From Candidatus Methanolliviera sp. GoM_oil (lineage in GTDB: Archaea > Halobacteriota > Methanoliparia > Methanoliparales > Methanoliparaceae): a DNA stretch of 6,755 bases. Below the pieces are notes generated by a model, which searched no databases, was not told the origin of the DNA, and saw nothing but the letters and a program-made list of their open reading frames with translations. The position numbers and the translations under genes were made by a program. This document shows positions 6,091-6,755 of this stretch, piece after piece (position 1 is the first letter of the stretch; each line of letters opens with the position of its first letter). Location of the stretch: assembly GCA_902158735.1 (NCBI GenBank), contig CABGHG010000093.1:1-6755 (forward strand). Reading direction: 5' to 3'.

Positions 6091-6144
6091 TTACTTTTCT
6101 CTTATCTCCCCGGTTTTTTATTTTTGTGGTTTCTTTAACTACAC
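6091..6144 (+). repeat. 3' repeat, copy 2, ending in a stem-loop
   Basis: This 54-base copy of 2110-2168 lies 128 bases after the nuclease-like gene, in the same orientation. Its stem reads TGTGGTT-TCTTT-AACTACA: the A to G change relative to copy 1 turns an A-U pair into G.U and keeps the RNA stem, and the loop is one base shorter. It follows a 7-bp AGAAAAG/CTTTTCT stem and contains the same T-rich tract, so it may act as a terminator. Confidence 0.75.
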
Positions 6145-6234
6145 TCTTAAAGGGATCGTATCATGCGAAGATACACCTTGCACCCACCCCACCAGATCAG
6201 ATCAAAAGAAACATCCGAAGATCCGAACCGTTGA

Positions 6235-6287
6235 ACTGTGAAGGGTGAGCAAGCATACCCCCAACCCTTCCTTGTTTCCTTTACAGT
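6235..6287 (+). repeat. Inverted repeat with competing stems
   Basis: ACTGTGAAGG (6235-6244) pairs with CCTTTACAGT (6278-6287) over 10 positions, one of them G.U. Alternatively GAAGGGT (6240-6246) pairs perfectly with ACCCTTC (6264-6270). The two stems share 6240-6244, so only one can form at a time. Confidence 0.5.
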
Positions 6288-6292
6288 CTTAT

Positions 6293-6368
6293 CGTTAAAA
6301 GATCGATCGAACACAAGGGTGGCGGTCGTTTTTCCGTTTTTAGCCACCCTTGTATCGACCTTTTAACG
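6293..6368. repeat. Long inverted repeat, 26-base arms
   Basis: Outer arms CGTTAAAAGATCGAT (6293-6307) and ATCGACCTTTTAACG (6354-6368) match at 14 of 15 positions. Inner arms ACAAGGGTGGC (6313-6323) and GCCACCCTTGT (6343-6353) are perfect. Five bases (6308-6312) bulge on the left arm, and the loop is 19 bases and T-rich. The one outer mismatch is A.C on the + strand but would be G.U in RNA copied from the other strand. Confidence 0.8.
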
Positions 6369-6373
6369 GTAGG

Positions 6374-6406
6374 ACACGGATACCCTGCATGTCTGGGTAT
6401 CCGTGT
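6374..6406. repeat. Perfect 12-bp hairpin
   Basis: ACACGGATACCC (6374-6385) and GGGTATCCGTGT (6395-6406) are exact reverse complements around a nine-base loop, TGCATGTCT. It starts five bases after the long inverted repeat. No T-run follows, so a plain intrinsic terminator is unlikely. Confidence 0.8.
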
Positions 6407-6435
6407 AATGACATTATCATTATACCTATCCCCGC

Positions 6436-6472
6436 TCTGCACAAGATAGTCGGCGGTGGTGCAGATCCGCCG
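6436..6472 (+). repeat. Overlapping inverted repeats
   Basis: TCTGCAC (6436-6442) pairs with GTGCAGA (6459-6465), while CGGCGG (6451-6456) pairs with CCGCCG (6467-6472). The stems interlock, so they would exclude each other or form a pseudoknot. Confidence 0.45.
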
Positions 6473-6477
6473 TTGGC

Positions 6478-6556
6478 AACGTGAAGAATGGGGTGTTAAA
6501 CGTGAAGAAGGGGAACTTTTACAAATAAGACGAATCGGGGATTCGTGAAGATGGGG
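6478..6556 (+). repeat. Three short direct repeats CGTGAAGA(A)(T)GGGG and a hairpin
   Basis: CGTGAAGAATGGGG (6480-6493), CGTGAAGAAGGGG (6501-6513) and CGTGAAGATGGGG (6544-6556) start 21 and 43 bases apart, close to one and two steps of the same period. Between the last two lies ACGAATC-GGG-GATTCGT (6530-6546), a perfect 7-bp stem that overlaps the third copy. Confidence 0.55.
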
Positions 6557-6715
6557 CATTTTCAGGGGGGGCATGGGCAAGGTGGCACGTGGCAGATGGC
6601 AAGGGTTGGGGTGGGGCTTTTGCACTAATTCACGAGAAGCGGTAAATTGGGGATGGGCAACTGCACGATTGCATGGGAAACGGGAAAGATGAAAATGGGA
6701 CGTTTTCAGGGGGGC
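6551..6715 (+). repeat. Pair of G-rich direct repeats
   Basis: ATGGGGCATTTTCAGGGG with seven Gs in the run (6551-6572) is repeated as ATGGGACGTTTTCAGGGG with six Gs (6695-6715), 144 bases apart. The DNA between is also G-rich, including GGGTTGGGGTGGGG (6603-6616). A short palindrome, GTCGG-TG-CCGAC (6718-6729), follows the second copy. Confidence 0.55.
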
Positions 6716-6755
6716 TGGTCGGTGCCGACATCTTCCCCCATAATCAAAAATCCTC

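Larger units (their letters stand above)
5963..6755. other. 793-base stretch without a convincing gene
   Basis: Neither strand has a plausible coding frame. The longest, on the - strand (6281-6625 and 6147-6347), run through hairpins and G-rich repeats, have biased Pro/Ser/Arg composition or no recognisable motif, and lack a convincing ribosome binding site. The first 130 bases are AT-rich and hold a 7-bp stem (AGAAAAG 6074-6080 / CTTTTCT 6094-6100) next to repeat copy 2. Bases 6235-6546 hold a dense series of inverted repeats. Bases 6480-6720 are strongly G-rich on the + strand, with short direct repeats. A structured RNA, a decayed mobile element or another non-protein function are all possible. 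No tRNA, rRNA or CRISPR array is seen. Confidence 0.7.

Noticed and set aside
6170..6260. tRNA gene
   Set aside because: No acceptor stem, anticodon arm or T-arm GGTTC-type sequence could be assembled around the GAACC and GAACT stretches.
6147..6347. 66-codon open frame on the - strand
   Set aside because: Its start lies in the loop of the long inverted repeat and it shows no recognisable domain. Its composition is less biased than the longer frame, so conservation in relatives would reopen the question.
6478..6556. CRISPR array
   Set aside because: The repeats are about 13 bases, only three in number, unevenly spaced and imperfect, with no cas genes.
6281..6625. 114-codon open frame on the - strand
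   Set aside because: It runs through the hairpins and G-rich repeats, is biased to Pro, Ser, Arg and His, and shows no motif or convincing ribosome binding site.

Overview
The window looks archaeal. Arginine is mostly AGA/AGG, isoleucine is often ATA, AT-rich TATA-like boxes sit 20-30 bases ahead of several starts, at least one gene looks leaderless, and the gene content (AMP-forming acyl-CoA ligase, split ADP-forming acyl-CoA synthetase, small winged-helix regulators) is typical of euryarchaeal anaerobes. A fatty-acid, aromatic-acid or alkane-metabolising lineage is a reasonable guess, but nothing here fixes the taxon.

Layout. Bases 2-121 hold the C-terminal end of an unidentified + strand protein. 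Bases 197-2062 encode a 621-residue AMP-forming acyl-CoA ligase whose usual Thr-Gly-Asp motif reads Glu-Gly-Val. The 302-base gap to the next gene holds a terminator-like hairpin, copy 1 of a 54-59 bp repeat ending in a small stem-loop, an inverted repeat TTTACA-N12-TGTAAA, a TATA-like box and a tiny Arg-rich ORF. Bases 2365-3819 encode the alpha-type part (CoA-binding and ligase domains, catalytic His) of an ADP-forming acyl-CoA synthetase, with no ATP-grasp partner in view. It faces, tail to tail, a small winged-helix gene on the - strand (3910-4227), with a hairpin between them. A second small winged-helix gene (4342-4593, +) diverges from the first. A 382-residue protein follows (4814-5962, +) with a C-terminal PD-(D/E)XK nuclease-like core. 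The last 793 bases have no convincing gene. They carry copy 2 of the repeat, a dense run of hairpins (about 6235-6546), and a G-rich tail with short direct repeats.

How the parts may work together. The two acyl-CoA enzymes could activate acids (AMP-forming) or recover ATP from acyl-CoA (ADP-forming). They lie in separate transcription units, so a shared pathway is inferred from proximity only. The two regulators and the nuclease-like gene form a second block. The strongest unexplained signal is the palindrome TTTACA-N12-TGTAAA, which occurs three times with the same spacing. Two copies lie ahead of genes, one of them abutting the nuclease-gene promoter. This suggests one regulator acts on both blocks. 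A second signal is the repeat found 3' of both the ligase gene and the nuclease gene, in the same orientation.
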